DNA from: Halospina denitrificans
GTDB taxonomy: Bacteria > Pseudomonadota > Gammaproteobacteria > Pseudomonadales > Oleiphilaceae
Length of the DNA: 64,000 nucleotides
Assembly: GCF_004364635.1 (NCBI RefSeq)
Contig: NZ_SOAX01000001.1
Coordinates: 638,864 to 702,863 of the forward strand
Direction of reading: 5' to 3'
How positions within the stretch are numbered: position 1 is the stretch's first letter; every line of letters starts with the position of its first letter. Of this stretch, positions 41,750 to 51,551 are shown in pieces. Below the pieces are notes generated by a model. That model had not been told where the DNA came from and ran no database searches. It saw nothing but the letters and a program-made list of their open reading frames with translations. Position numbers and translations under genes: made by a program.

Positions 41750-43006
41750 TTGGCAGCCCCTCGCGCCCTGGTCGCCAACCTCCACAAATACTGGGATGTA
41801 ATCGAATCGCTGACCCGGGCTACCCGCGAGACGCAGACGTTTACGCACGAACAGGTTCTTGCGGTGATTGAACGTCATCATCCGGCTTTGAGTCCTGCCG
41901 AACGGGATGCGGTACTGCGCACACTCTGCCAATCCAACCTGCTTGAGACACCGGCACGCACTGAAGTTTTTGAGCTCAATTCGCTGGTTCTGGATTTCGT
42001 GCGGGGATTGACCCGTGAGCATGAGCTCGGCCTGTCTGCTGTTCTGAAAGCGCGCGTCGAGGCGATTAAATCAGCCACGGAAGAGCTTTCAGAAGGTATT
42101 GCGGCAGGTGATCCTGAAGCCATGCGCACCGGTTCGGGGAAGCTGGGCGAGCTCTTTAACCGGATCGCTCAGCAGCTGGAGCAGGACCGCCACGCGATCA
42201 TGGAGATCGGTGAGCAGGCCAAGGCAGCGGATACGTCGATTCCGATTGCCCGGCGCTACCGCACGGTGCTGAATGCCTATGACCAGTACGTCGAACCCAT
42301 GAATGAGATGATGGATACGGGCCCTGAGGGCACCTTCTATCCCTATCTGGAGGGTGCTGAGCAGGCACTGGATCAGGCGTACGAGCAGCTCAATGTGGTA
42401 GGCGCTCTCTACACCCACCGGCTTCAGCTTCGCCAGGTCGGTTACAGAGCAAAGGAACTGCGGCGCATGGGCCGCGTTGTTGCCCAGAAATGTGCGGAGA
42501 CGCTTCTCCCTTTGCGCGAGGAGGCCCGTCAGCACAACAATCTATCCGCCGCCGTCAGCAGCCTGCTTGGCCAGGTCCGCAAGAAAGGGCTCCGGCGTGC
42601 CTTGCCCCGTCAGGTCTCTGGGTCCGAGCTGCCTGTTTGGCGAGTCCAGCGTCAGCAACGCGTCTCCGTGGGCGACGAGGTCAAAATCATCATGGCCCAG
42701 GCACGGGACTTTGAGGCCGTTCTGAAATCCTTCCCAGAGGAACTGAGTGAGGGCTCGACCGCCATCGATTCCTGGGTTGATGAGCCGGCGCTGAGAGAGA
42801 GGCTGCAAGCCGCATTGCCTGTCTCTGATCTGATGCGCTGGCTGCATGAACATTACCCAAAGTTGCCAGATGCTGTTGTGCTGCGCCTGTACCATGACCT
42901 CATCAAGGATGAACTCTGGGAAGTTTTTCAAAAGGATGAAGCTCGCGCTACCGAACTAACCGAGGTTCGGGTTCACTATCACCCCCATGGACTGCAACCG
43001 TTATGA
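41750..43006 (+). CDS. jetA: Wadjet JetA (MksF-like kleisin)
   Basis: 418 residues from a TTG at 41750 with GGAG seven bases upstream; the frame is open to 41645 but those codons look unconserved, so the start is uncertain. Mostly helical, with HKYWDVIESLTRATRETQTF at the start and VLRLYHDLIKDELWEVFQKD near the end. Identified mainly by position and size as the kleisin of a JetABCD set. With JetB and JetC it forms an SMC complex that extrudes plasmid DNA. Confidence 0.8.
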   Translation: MAAPRALVANLHKYWDVIESLTRATRETQTFTHEQVLAVIERHHPALSPAERDAVLRTLCQSNLLETPARTEVFELNSLVLDFVRGLTREHELGLSAVLKARVEAIKSATEELSEGIAAGDPEAMRTGSGKLGELFNRIAQQLEQDRHAIMEIGEQAKAADTSIPIARRYRTVLNAYDQYVEPMNEMMDTGPEGTFYPYLEGAEQALDQAYEQLNVVGALYTHRLQLRQVGYRAKELRRMGRVVAQKCAETLLPLREEARQHNNLSAAVSSLLGQVRKKGLRRALPRQVSGSELPVWRVQRQQRVSVGDEVKIIMAQARDFEAVLKSFPEELSEGSTAIDSWVDEPALRERLQAALPVSDLMRWLHEHYPKLPDAVVLRLYHDLIKDELWEVFQKDEARATELTEVRVHYHPHGLQPL

Positions 43007-43581
43007 CGCACTGGATTGACCTTGAGCAGCTCCCGAGACTTGATGAGATGTGGCGTTTTTTCAGCGCGGGCAAGCATCTCAACCGGGTCGCCGATCCGGG
43101 ACTCTGGGCGGAGCTGGAGGAGCAGCAGGCGGCTTACCAGTCGCTGTTTCAGTCACTGGGCTATGATCTCCGCATTGACGCCCGCGGTTTTGCCTGGTTC
43201 CACACCCAGGACAGCTCCAGCGCGGTCAACCGGCTGACGCGCCAACTGGCATTGCTGTTTATGGTGATCTTCGATTATCAGGCGGATGTCGGGCAGCCGC
43301 TGGTCCGCTTTGAGGAGTGGCTCATCGACAACCGCCTACTTGATGCGGTTTACGAGCAACAGCAGGAGCTTCTTTTGGCAGAGGAAATGGATCGCGCCTT
43401 CCTGAGTCAGCTTATGGAACGAGCCGCCAATTATGGGTTTGCGCTCTCCGAGGAGGGCGGCTGGCGGTTACTGCCAGCGGTTCATCGTTACCTGGCCCAT
43501 TTCGAGGAATTGGCGGCGCAGGTGGAAAGCAGTGAGGATTGGCTTGCCGAGGCTGACGACAGCGAGGGAGACGAAGTATGA
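43003..43581 (+). CDS. jetB: Wadjet JetB (MksE-like kite subunit)
   Basis: 192 residues, ATGA overlap with jetA and with jetC. Winged-helix-rich kite-type protein with an acidic C-terminus (EDWLAEADDSEGDEV). Binds the kleisin in the SMC complex. Confidence 0.85.
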   Translation: MTHWIDLEQLPRLDEMWRFFSAGKHLNRVADPGLWAELEEQQAAYQSLFQSLGYDLRIDARGFAWFHTQDSSSAVNRLTRQLALLFMVIFDYQADVGQPLVRFEEWLIDNRLLDAVYEQQQELLLAEEMDRAFLSQLMERAANYGFALSEEGGWRLLPAVHRYLAHFEELAAQVESSEDWLAEADDSEGDEV

Positions 43582-46346
43582 GTGTCCAGTACGGCTTCCA
43601 GCGTCTGGTGCTCTTGGGGAGTGCGGGGTATCAGCGCGCCGAATTGCCGTTGGATGATTCTGTCTCCCTGGTTGCTCCAAATAACGCCGGCAAAACAAGC
43701 CTGATCAACGCGCTTCAGTTCCTGTTGATCATTGATCGGCGGCGCATGGATTTTGGGGCGCATGAATGGGACAAGACCCGGCGTTTTTATTTCCCGGACA
43801 ACAGCGCCTATATCCTTCTGGAAGTCAGTCTCCCGGAGTCCGGCACGATGGTGTTGGGCTGTGTCGGCAAGGGGCTGGGGCATGAGTACGAGTACTTTGT
43901 CTATGCCGGATCGCTCAACGTGGATGACTTTCGCCTGGCGGATGGCACTCTGGTGACTCAGCCCCAGCTAAAGAGCCACCTGGGAGAGCAGGGCCGGTTG
44001 GTCCACGCCTACAATGCTTCGGAGTTCGCCGACCTGTTGTACGGCGGGCGGCGCAGCGGCGGGGGAAGCGCCCCGGACTTCCGCGTGTTCCGGCTTGAGA
44101 ATGCCCGTGATGCGGGCGTTTACCAGAAAGTACTCACTCGCACGCTGCGGCTTGATAAGCTCACCTCCATCGAGGTGAAAGACTACCTGTTGCGCATCTT
44201 TCACCGGAGCCTGCCGGATGCCAGCATTAATTTCAAAGATGAGTGGGAGAAGGCCTTTGATGGCGTGAATAAGGATCGGGCCCAGTATAAGGCGGCTAAG
44301 GACCAAGTGACCGAGATCGATCATCTAGAGCGGCAACACGAAGAGCGCCTGACCCTGCGCGGTAAAGTCGTCGCCTGGAAGCCACTCATTGATGAAACGC
44401 TAAAACACTGGCAGACCCATTACGAACAACAGCAGGAAGTCCTGACGAACCGCCGCAGTGAGCTGCAAACTGAGCAGACCCGGCTCTCCTCACGTCATCA
44501 ACAGTTGAGTGAGCAGAGAGTGGATCACAAGCGTCAACTGGAAGAACTCACGCAACAGGCTGAACGCCAGTCCAAACTGGAAAATCATTTCGCGCTGGTA
44601 CGTGAACGTGGCGAGCTGGAGCAGCGCTACGAGGAAAGCCGCAAAGCCTACGAGAAACAGGTTACGCTGGTGAACAACGCCAGTGACCGAAAGCCTGACG
44701 CCATTGAACGGGAACTCGCTGATAATAGGCGCCAGCAGCAGGAGGCTCAGCGCCAACTCGAAAACCGCCATGACAATCTCTACCAGTCTCTGGCGGAGTC
44801 GCTGTCCAGCGAGTATCTGGCGCGCTTGAATCGGGGACTGAATAACCAGGTCATGACTCTGCCCAGCGATCAGTTTCAGCTGAATGTGCCTGCGCTGAAG
44901 GCGTGGCTGTCCGAGGGCGGGGAAGACAGGCTGGCGCTCCCGGGCCTGTCACTCAGTCTGCATGACCTTGAGGTGCAGTTCAGCCAGCGCAGCGAGGCTG
45001 AGTTACGTGATCGATTAAGTGAGCTGGAGCAGCAGGCCGGCAAGCTGAGTGATCAGCTTGAAGCGGCTCGCGAGATGGAGGCAGCGCGCCAGCGCCGGGA
45101 CTCCCATGAGAAAGCGCTCAAGGAGGTGGAGAAGGACCTCGAAGCCTATGATGAAATGGTGGCATTACAGCAGGGGGCGGCCGAGCGAGATACAACGCTG
45201 AAGAGCCTGCAGGAACAGAAGCAGGCCATCGAAGAGGAGCTGAATCGCTTCAGTGAGCGTTTCAATGAATTGAACAGACAGATCAATCAGGCGGATCAGG
45301 ATCTGGGCGAGCTGACCAACCAGCATGAACGGATCAATCGCCTCCGTGGGCAACGGTTGGACCATCGCGAGCCCTTTCTGTCGCTGGCGCAAATGCCCCA
45401 TCATGCCTGGATGGCAGACACGGAAGTCTCTGTGGACGAATTGGCCGTGACGCTGGAGGAGTACCAACGGGACTGCGGCCAGGTCCTGGAACTCGACCGG
45501 GCGATTCACCAGCAATTATCGGCCCTGCATGAGGGAGGCCTCACCAAGTATCAATACAGTGGCTCGGAAGAAGAAGAGGTAACCCGCATCATCGAGTTCC
45601 GGCATCAGTTGGAACGTGAGGCAGAAGCGCTGGAGCGCAAGGCCCGCAGTGCGGTCGTCACGGTGACCAGCAGCCTACGCCAACTGCGGGATGGGCTACT
45701 TAATTTCGAAAAGGGCATGGCGGAATTCAAACGATTGATTGGCCGTCGCAAGCTTTCCGATCTCGAAACCTTCCGCATATCGCCCCAGCGTCAGGAGCAC
45801 CTAGTTGGTGCCATCAACACCCTTGTTGATAAAGCAGAGACGGTTTCAAGTGGCGAGTCCTTCGAGATCTTCAGTCAGGGAAGTGTGTTGGATGACGACC
45901 AACTCGACCGTGCCCGGCGGACCCTGATCGAGGAGGGCGATGCCCGATCGGGGTTACGGGTTGGCGATCTGTTTCAGCTGCAGTTTGTGGTCGCAAAAAA
46001 GGGCGCTCCCCCTGAGTCTTTCGATGACATTGATAGTGCTGCCTCCAACGGCACCGTGCTCATGGCCAAGCTTGTGACGGGCCTGGCCATGCTCTATCTG
46101 ATGCAGGACAGGCGCCACAGCGTTCGCGCCGTATGTTACCTGGATGAGGCGCTGGCCCTGGATGCCGATAACCAGAGGAGTCTTATTGAGGCAGCGTCTG
46201 AGTTTGGGTTTTCACTGATCTTCGCATCGCCCGCCCCGCTCACCACTGCCCGCTATTGTGTGCCCATTCAGGAGCACAATGGCCTGAACCACATCAGCCG
46301 CAAGAGCTGGCAGATTTTGGAGTCGCTGGAGGAAACGCCGTCATGA
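43578..46346 (+). CDS. jetC: Wadjet JetC (MksB-like SMC ATPase)
   Basis: 922 residues. Walker A APNNAGKTSLIN (33-44), long coiled coils (about 235-420 and 480-590) around a hinge-like region, Walker B VCYLDEALALD (about 852-862). The length fits MksB-type short SMC proteins. It drives DNA loop extrusion on small circular DNA. ATGA overlaps with both neighbours. Confidence 0.92.
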   Translation: MSVQYGFQRLVLLGSAGYQRAELPLDDSVSLVAPNNAGKTSLINALQFLLIIDRRRMDFGAHEWDKTRRFYFPDNSAYILLEVSLPESGTMVLGCVGKGLGHEYEYFVYAGSLNVDDFRLADGTLVTQPQLKSHLGEQGRLVHAYNASEFADLLYGGRRSGGGSAPDFRVFRLENARDAGVYQKVLTRTLRLDKLTSIEVKDYLLRIFHRSLPDASINFKDEWEKAFDGVNKDRAQYKAAKDQVTEIDHLERQHEERLTLRGKVVAWKPLIDETLKHWQTHYEQQQEVLTNRRSELQTEQTRLSSRHQQLSEQRVDHKRQLEELTQQAERQSKLENHFALVRERGELEQRYEESRKAYEKQVTLVNNASDRKPDAIERELADNRRQQQEAQRQLENRHDNLYQSLAESLSSEYLARLNRGLNNQVMTLPSDQFQLNVPALKAWLSEGGEDRLALPGLSLSLHDLEVQFSQRSEAELRDRLSELEQQAGKLSDQLEAAREMEAARQRRDSHEKALKEVEKDLEAYDEMVALQQGAAERDTTLKSLQEQKQAIEEELNRFSERFNELNRQINQADQDLGELTNQHERINRLRGQRLDHREPFLSLAQMPHHAWMADTEVSVDELAVTLEEYQRDCGQVLELDRAIHQQLSALHEGGLTKYQYSGSEEEEVTRIIEFRHQLEREAEALERKARSAVVTVTSSLRQLRDGLLNFEKGMAEFKRLIGRRKLSDLETFRISPQRQEHLVGAINTLVDKAETVSSGESFEIFSQGSVLDDDQLDRARRTLIEEGDARSGLRVGDLFQLQFVVAKKGAPPESFDDIDSAASNGTVLMAKLVTGLAMLYLMQDRRHSVRAVCYLDEALALDADNQRSLIEAASEFGFSLIFASPAPLTTARYCVPIQEHNGLNHISRKSWQILESLEETPS

Positions 46347-47254
46347 ATCAGGCTCTGGCCGCAGCGCTGGCCAAGCTGGCAGAGAACGAGGAAAAAGCGC
46401 GTTCCAGTTCAGCTTTTACGCAGGCGCAGCGTCGCGCTCTGGATGAATTCATACAACAAACCGGATGTATTCGCGTCTATCGAAAGGGGCGGGGTTGGGG
46501 GTATGAGGTCTGTAACCAAACCCTTTTCAACCGTCATCTCCAGGAGCTTCGGCCAGATCGTGATTCGGATCTGGCGTCAGATTTGAACGATCGAGCGCGT
46601 AATATCGCCACCCGAAGGTCCAGCAAGGCGGGCCAGCATCAACACGACCTTTATTATCTGTTGTTGAAGGCAAGTGGTTCTGGGGTTCAGTGGTTCAATG
46701 ATGAAGGGGTAACTCTGGAGCTGTCCGAGTCGACCGACGCATACGGACTGGGTGCCCTCCAGGTGGCGCCGAGTGATACGTGGCGAACGGACCAGCCGCT
46801 TTGGCTGATTGAGAATCAGGCACTGTTTGATTCATTGGATTGGGTGGAGCCTGCTTTAGGAGGCTCCGTCGCTTATTACGCAGGGAATCTCACGAACAAC
46901 CTTCTGCGTTGGCTTGAGAGCCGCCAGCGGGCTTCTCAGGTTATCCTGTTTCCAGACTACGACGGGACAGGGTTGGAGAATTACGCACGCTTGAAAACCG
47001 CTATTGGCGACCAGGCGTCATTCTGGTTAATGCCTGGCTGGAAGGCGCTTCTCGCACGCTATGGGAACCGAACAATCTGGCAGGACAACTTGGTGACATT
47101 TGAAACGGCGAGGCAGCGCCTGAAGTGGCTTGCACCCGAAGATCGCGTTCATGAACTTATTGAGGAACTCGCGTTCTGGGGGATGATGCTGGAACAGGAA
47201 GCTATCGGGCTTATATCTGGAGAATTTACCTCTGGACCGACGACCCAAGGGTAG
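46343..47254 (+). CDS. jetD: Wadjet JetD (MksG-like toprim nuclease)
   Basis: 303 residues from the ATG at 46343, overlapping the jetC stop. Toprim-type motifs: Glu in LIENQALFDS (about 155) and DxD in LFPDYDGTGLENYARL (about 204-206). The N-terminal part binds DNA in known JetD. It cleaves DNA once the SMC motor stalls. The C-terminal text resembles DUF7281, as found in Mks-type sets. Completes jetABCD. Confidence 0.88.
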   Translation: MNQALAAALAKLAENEEKARSSSAFTQAQRRALDEFIQQTGCIRVYRKGRGWGYEVCNQTLFNRHLQELRPDRDSDLASDLNDRARNIATRRSSKAGQHQHDLYYLLLKASGSGVQWFNDEGVTLELSESTDAYGLGALQVAPSDTWRTDQPLWLIENQALFDSLDWVEPALGGSVAYYAGNLTNNLLRWLESRQRASQVILFPDYDGTGLENYARLKTAIGDQASFWLMPGWKALLARYGNRTIWQDNLVTFETARQRLKWLAPEDRVHELIEELAFWGMMLEQEAIGLISGEFTSGPTTQG

Positions 47255-47331
47255 CTTATATCGGCTGCTGTAGTGTACCGATCGATTAAGGCTTCGGCTC
47301 GGAAAAGCAGGTGTGCACTGGATGTTATTAT

Positions 47332-47502
47332 TTAGGCGACTACTGTGTTCATTTTAGTCCGTAACGAATTCAGTACACCTCCCAAGTCAGCCTCCGTGGG
47401 TGTCCATTTAACTTGGTTGTCTTGAGGGTTGAAAAATGTCGTTTCAGAGGAGGCTCCAAAGGAGATCCTCAAAACCTCATCTACGTTCTGCAGAAGCATC
47501 AT
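47332..47502 (-). CDS. Possible small protein after the sigma-54 activator
   Basis: 56 codons from an ATG at 47502 (MMLLQNVDEVLRISFGASSE), in a different frame from the activator and overlapping its last 26 bp. No ribosome site is obvious. It may be a short tail gene of the operon or chance; included because the 222-bp gap 47255-47476 holds nothing else. Confidence 0.3.
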   Translation of the reverse strand: MMLLQNVDEVLRISFGASSETTFFNPQDNQVKWTPTEADLGGVLNSLRTKMNTVVA

Positions 47503-48916
47503 TCTGTAATGTTTTTCGGTCACAATCCAAAGCGTCTGAAGCAGCACTCCAGTTTCCGTAATGCTCTATTGCCCACATAGCTAACTCTTTACGAAACCAG
47601 CGAAGCCGCTCCGATCTTGTTCCATCGCCCAGGAATATTGGTTGAGATGGCAAAATATCGTCCTTTCTCGCCCATTCCTTTATTGCGTTATCAAGGTGCA
47701 TTTGATCGCCAGAAGGGCACCAAGCCATTATCAATAAAGCTAAACGCTGTAGATCACGAAGGTTTCCGGACAACGAATTTCGGGTCAGCGTTTCTTGAAT
47801 CTCTTCAGACCAAGGTGGGTTCGATGAGCCCTGATTCGATATTTGGAGCTCTCGCCAAACGCGCCTCCAGTCTTCGTACAAGTCCTCGCGACACTCCCGA
47901 AGAGGGGGGACGGATACAACCAGATGGCTTAGTCGGTCAAATAGATCAGGGTCCAGACGTTCTCGGAGCTCCTGCATGGAGAGATTTGAAGCACAAATGA
48001 CTTCTAAATCCACACTTTCTTCCCGGTCACTTCCCATCGGTCTATAACGGTGGAGTCGGTCCTGAAATACTCGCACAAGTTTTCGTTGTATAGGTTTTGG
48101 TAAATCCTGGACTTCATCTAAAAAAAGAATACCACCATCAGCTTCCTTCAAAATGCCTGCACGTTTTTCACTGGCCCCAGTGAAAGCCCCTTTCAAATGG
48201 CCGAAGAGAAAGCTTTCAGCCAAATCGCCGTCTAACCCACCACAAGGTACAGTAGCTACCTTAAAGCGCTGTTTGAGTTTAGAAACAAATGTCTCAACCA
48301 ATCGCGTCTTACCGGTGCCTCGTTCACCCAAAAGCAAAACAGGCGCTCCTGGCACCTGTGAATATCTGGCAAGTCGCTCAAGCGAATTCCGGCGGGCTAA
48401 AGAACGAGCTTCAGGTTCGTATACCGCAAGTTGGGGGGCCCCGTATTCAATTTCATGGATCTCTGACAAGTACGTAGTAATTGGGAACTCTACTTCATCA
48501 ATGCGGGTTCGCTTTGTCTGCGTGCTGTACTGAGAAGACCAGAGTCGACAGCCTGGGGGGAGTGCTCCACCTGCATGCAAAATTAACCAGACACTGTGCA
48601 TAGCAGGAGTGCCAGGCGAGATATTAATGTGTAGCTGATGATCTAAATCCCGAAGCCGGGGCAAGATGTCATGGCGGACTCGGGAGTATATATCGACATG
48701 GTGTGTCGGGTCCTCAAGTGGCACCTCGATGGCTTTCAGCTGAGCATCGGCCAAGGTGGAAGGAAAGGTATGCCGTGCCTTTCCCTGAACCAGATAAAAG
48801 ACCTCGACAATTGTAATGTTCCGATTACGCAATGCCTTGAGTGTACGCTCAAGCACGCCAAGACCAGCACGCTCAGCGTGCCAACATAGCAGCACGCCTT
48901 TGTCTGTTGCCATCAC
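47477..48916 (-). CDS. RtcR-like sigma-54 activator with CARF-type sensor domain
   Basis: 479 residues, GTG start at 48916 with GGAG seven bases upstream; an ATG follows directly. The N-terminal 160 residues are a Rossmann-type domain with LHINISPGTPAMHSVWLILH, the S/P-G-T-x-x-M motif of CARF domains and of RtcR. Then a sigma-54 AAA+ domain: Walker A GERGTGKT (about 197), GAFTGA sigma-54 loop (about 244) and LFLDEVQDL. C-terminal Fis-type HTH (HYGNWSAASDALDCDRKTLQ). RtcR turns on RNA repair genes after sensing RNA ends. Here the controlled operon is helicase-unknown-PLD. Overlaps the PLD stop by 4 bp. Confidence 0.88.
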   Translation of the reverse strand: MMATDKGVLLCWHAERAGLGVLERTLKALRNRNITIVEVFYLVQGKARHTFPSTLADAQLKAIEVPLEDPTHHVDIYSRVRHDILPRLRDLDHQLHINISPGTPAMHSVWLILHAGGALPPGCRLWSSQYSTQTKRTRIDEVEFPITTYLSEIHEIEYGAPQLAVYEPEARSLARRNSLERLARYSQVPGAPVLLLGERGTGKTRLVETFVSKLKQRFKVATVPCGGLDGDLAESFLFGHLKGAFTGASEKRAGILKEADGGILFLDEVQDLPKPIQRKLVRVFQDRLHRYRPMGSDREESVDLEVICASNLSMQELRERLDPDLFDRLSHLVVSVPPLRECREDLYEDWRRVWRELQISNQGSSNPPWSEEIQETLTRNSLSGNLRDLQRLALLIMAWCPSGDQMHLDNAIKEWARKDDILPSQPIFLGDGTRSERLRWFRKELAMWAIEHYGNWSAASDALDCDRKTLQNDASAERR

Positions 48917-50433
48917 CCTTCTGCTCCACTATCGACCACAATAGCGTCAGCCTGGACTTGCACCTTAACGGACAAGGCTTCCTGTAACTGATCACGTGTT
49001 CTAATTGCTACCACCCTGCGTCCATCTGGCTCCCTAAAAACTGGAAGCGCATACGGAGTAGACTGTCTAGACTTATTCTTCTCCTTGCGGTGCTCCGGCT
49101 TCGATTTTGGCTTTAACTGCGGTGCGGTAACCTCCCACCGATAGTAACGTTGATGCGCGGTGGGGATAGAAGGCCCGGCTGGAAACTCTGGTCTGTATTC
49201 TAAGTCTTCAGCCGACTCACACTCATGTTTTCCCAGGTTAATATTTTCTTCTTCGGAGATTTCAACCTCCTTGAATTGAGGCTGGTCCCAGACTTCGACC
49301 TTACCGATCAGGCTTCCCAGTAGAGGCGCGATCTGTAAGGATTTTGGTGCTTGCGCAACCCAACTCTCAAGATGATACTTCAGCCATTCTGAGCGCGTAT
49401 CCGACAAGTGCACACCTACCTCAAAGCCTTTGTCCAACCCTTGAGTCTGAAGGTTCGCAGACGTAATAACTGCCCGATCCGAGTCAGCCCATATCGCTTT
49501 CGCATGGAGCCATTTATACCCAATGACTGTCGCTCCGGCCCTCCGAAGTGCTAGCAAAGCAGGCATTGACGCAGCCCTTTTTCTCGCAAGAATAGTGATC
49601 TTCACGCCCTCTTGAGCCCGTTCACACAAACGCTGAACGACAGGGTGGTTGAGGTCCCAACCAAAGCTGCTGACCAGCAGCTTATCCATCGCGCTATCGA
49701 TTACCGACATCGCGCATTCATGAATGCTCTGTTCTTGTTCGGTGGTAGCCACGATCCCATTTGCCAGTTCAGGGTAATCGACCATGCCCAAAGGCTTTAC
49801 TGGTCTGAATTGCTCCTCGGGACCGAGCTTTTCATGCTCCGCAGTTTCCCACATCGCCCAACGAAGCAAATTACTGACCTGCTCCACCTCTGCGGAGGTC
49901 AGTTCAACCGCCAATTCCGGGTTCCGCTCTAAAGCGGCTTCTGTAAGATTAGCGGTGAGTAAGATACCAGAACTGCCCGCATCAAATGGATCTATCAAAA
50001 GGACTTTTGCATGGAAGTGGGGTGCCGAGCGGAAAAGAACATGGCCACTCAGACGCGCTAGCATCTCTTTATGTTGGTCAATGACATGCTTGTCGAACGG
50101 CTCCTCACTATCATCGTTTTCCAACCGTGCTTCCGATGCGAGCATGACATAGACTCTAATGCCGCGATTTGCGGCCGCCAATAGGGCATCCTCAATTTCC
50201 CGATCTGCCAAAAGAAAGCTGGAAAGAACAATCATCTGGTCGGCGCTTTCGCTAAAGGATATAAACTTGCGAGCGAGCTGTCTCTCTGGCCCCGAGCTAA
50301 ATACATCATTAATAGATTCGACGGGAGCGAATCGTGATTCAGACGCCGGTGTCCAGGTTGGAGGCAGGGTGAAGTTACGCTGATCAATTGTTTCAGAATC
50401 TTCTTTCTTCCAGCTTGCCATCGCTTTGTTCAT
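48913..50433 (-). CDS. Phospholipase D-family nuclease, two HKD motifs
   Basis: 506 residues from the ATG at 50431-50433, with GGGGA upstream. HKD 1 PHFHAKVLLIDPFD (about 138-150) and HKD 2 KWLHAKAIWADSDRAVITSAN (about 307-327), each with the following N/S residues (TANLT, SANLQ). The C-terminal 130 residues are linker and basic, with a possible HTH-like or nucleic-acid-binding end. Likely a DNA or RNA nuclease. TAATG overlap with the upstream gene. Confidence 0.88.
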   Translation of the reverse strand: MNKAMASWKKEDSETIDQRNFTLPPTWTPASESRFAPVESINDVFSSGPERQLARKFISFSESADQMIVLSSFLLADREIEDALLAAANRGIRVYVMLASEARLENDDSEEPFDKHVIDQHKEMLARLSGHVLFRSAPHFHAKVLLIDPFDAGSSGILLTANLTEAALERNPELAVELTSAEVEQVSNLLRWAMWETAEHEKLGPEEQFRPVKPLGMVDYPELANGIVATTEQEQSIHECAMSVIDSAMDKLLVSSFGWDLNHPVVQRLCERAQEGVKITILARKRAASMPALLALRRAGATVIGYKWLHAKAIWADSDRAVITSANLQTQGLDKGFEVGVHLSDTRSEWLKYHLESWVAQAPKSLQIAPLLGSLIGKVEVWDQPQFKEVEISEEENINLGKHECESAEDLEYRPEFPAGPSIPTAHQRYYRWEVTAPQLKPKSKPEHRKEKNKSRQSTPYALPVFREPDGRRVVAIRTRDQLQEALSVKVQVQADAIVVDSGAEG

Positions 50434-51551
50434 TACAGTCCCCAATCTTCTGATGCCATTAAATACCAACACTTTGCCGTCGGTCGGTTACCTCGTTGCG
50501 TCCAAACCAATTCAGCTAATGCATCTCTTGGGGGCAAAGTGGGAGAAAATTCAGCAAATGGCTCAGCCGCCTCGTTGGTCCACTGCTGATAACGCGAATT
50601 TGTCGCATAATCGCTGATACGAGCCTCTAATCGCCATTCTGCCCATTTTTTTGCATCCTCTCCTGACAGCGGTAACAAGGGCACATCGTAAACATCCAAA
50701 TCCTCAAACCGGCCTGCACCCGAGATCTCGGGGTTCTTGAACTTCAAAACCCTAGTCAAAGATTCTCGCTCGGATTTTGAGCTTTCATCGAAGGCCATTC
50801 TCAACGCCTGTTGGCTCGGATCCCACCGAGGCCAGAGTTCTACACATTCAAGTAGATTCTTCCAAACCTGGTTCGATTCAATGTCGGGAGCGTTGAGGCT
50901 CGAATCGACGGACTGATCTGCTAACTCTCCTCGCAGCCAAAGCTTTCCTTTATTGACGTTCCATTCTAGATATATGAAGGCGTGGTTCCGAACTGGCTCG
51001 GCATTTATTTGCATGCTGTCGATGCGGCGAGATTCAGTCGTTTTACATACCATGTCAAAGGCTCGACCTTCGCTTTCCGTCATCCAACGTGGCAGTTCCT
51101 CAAATGCTCGCTCGGAATTTTTGTGTTTTTCTTTACCCCACACTTCATCAAAGGCGCTGGGCTCGCTCCAAGCTTCAACGTGCAAAATCGGGTGATCAAG
51201 CATTGGCTCATCACTGGCCCATATGATCCAGGTACCTTCCTGTGGGACATAAACGCGCTCCCTGGCTATTGCCTGCTTTCCCTCCTCACTAAGCGAGTAC
51301 GCCCCCGCACTTTCTTTTTTCAGTAGCCCATAACTATGAGCAACTTGCAGAAGGCGTTCAGCGACTACTTTCCTGGAATTCGATTCGAAAAACAGGTGCT
51401 CGGCAATATCTTTTGCGCCGGTTTGCTCAACCTCTTGAGCTCGAAGCAGTAAGGGAATAAGGTCGCGTCGCTCTTTGGCAGTAGCCACTTGCCCGGACAC
51501 ATGCCAGCACACGACATTCAAGGTCCGACGAAGAATCAGTTGGTTTTGCAT
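50433..51551 (-). CDS. Winged-helix-like protein of unknown function
   Basis: 372 residues from the ATG at 51549-51551, preceded by GGAGG; stop and start overlap by one base at both ends (TAATG), so it is translationally coupled. Residues about 20-85 look like a winged helix (GAKDIAEHLFFESNSRKVVA, YGLLKKESAGAYSLSEEGKQ). The rest is mixed, Trp-rich, without catalytic motif. May be an adaptor linking the helicase to the nuclease. Confidence 0.8.
   Translation of the reverse strand: MQNQLILRRTLNVVCWHVSGQVATAKERRDLIPLLLRAQEVEQTGAKDIAEHLFFESNSRKVVAERLLQVAHSYGLLKKESAGAYSLSEEGKQAIARERVYVPQEGTWIIWASDEPMLDHPILHVEAWSEPSAFDEVWGKEKHKNSERAFEELPRWMTESEGRAFDMVCKTTESRRIDSMQINAEPVRNHAFIYLEWNVNKGKLWLRGELADQSVDSSLNAPDIESNQVWKNLLECVELWPRWDPSQQALRMAFDESSKSERESLTRVLKFKNPEISGAGRFEDLDVYDVPLLPLSGEDAKKWAEWRLEARISDYATNSRYQQWTNEAAEPFAEFSPTLPPRDALAELVWTQRGNRPTAKCWYLMASEDWGL

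Noticed and set aside
47477-48916. Regulator of an RtcBA RNA-repair operon
   Set aside because: No rtcB or rtcA gene in the window; the linked genes are helicase and PLD nuclease.
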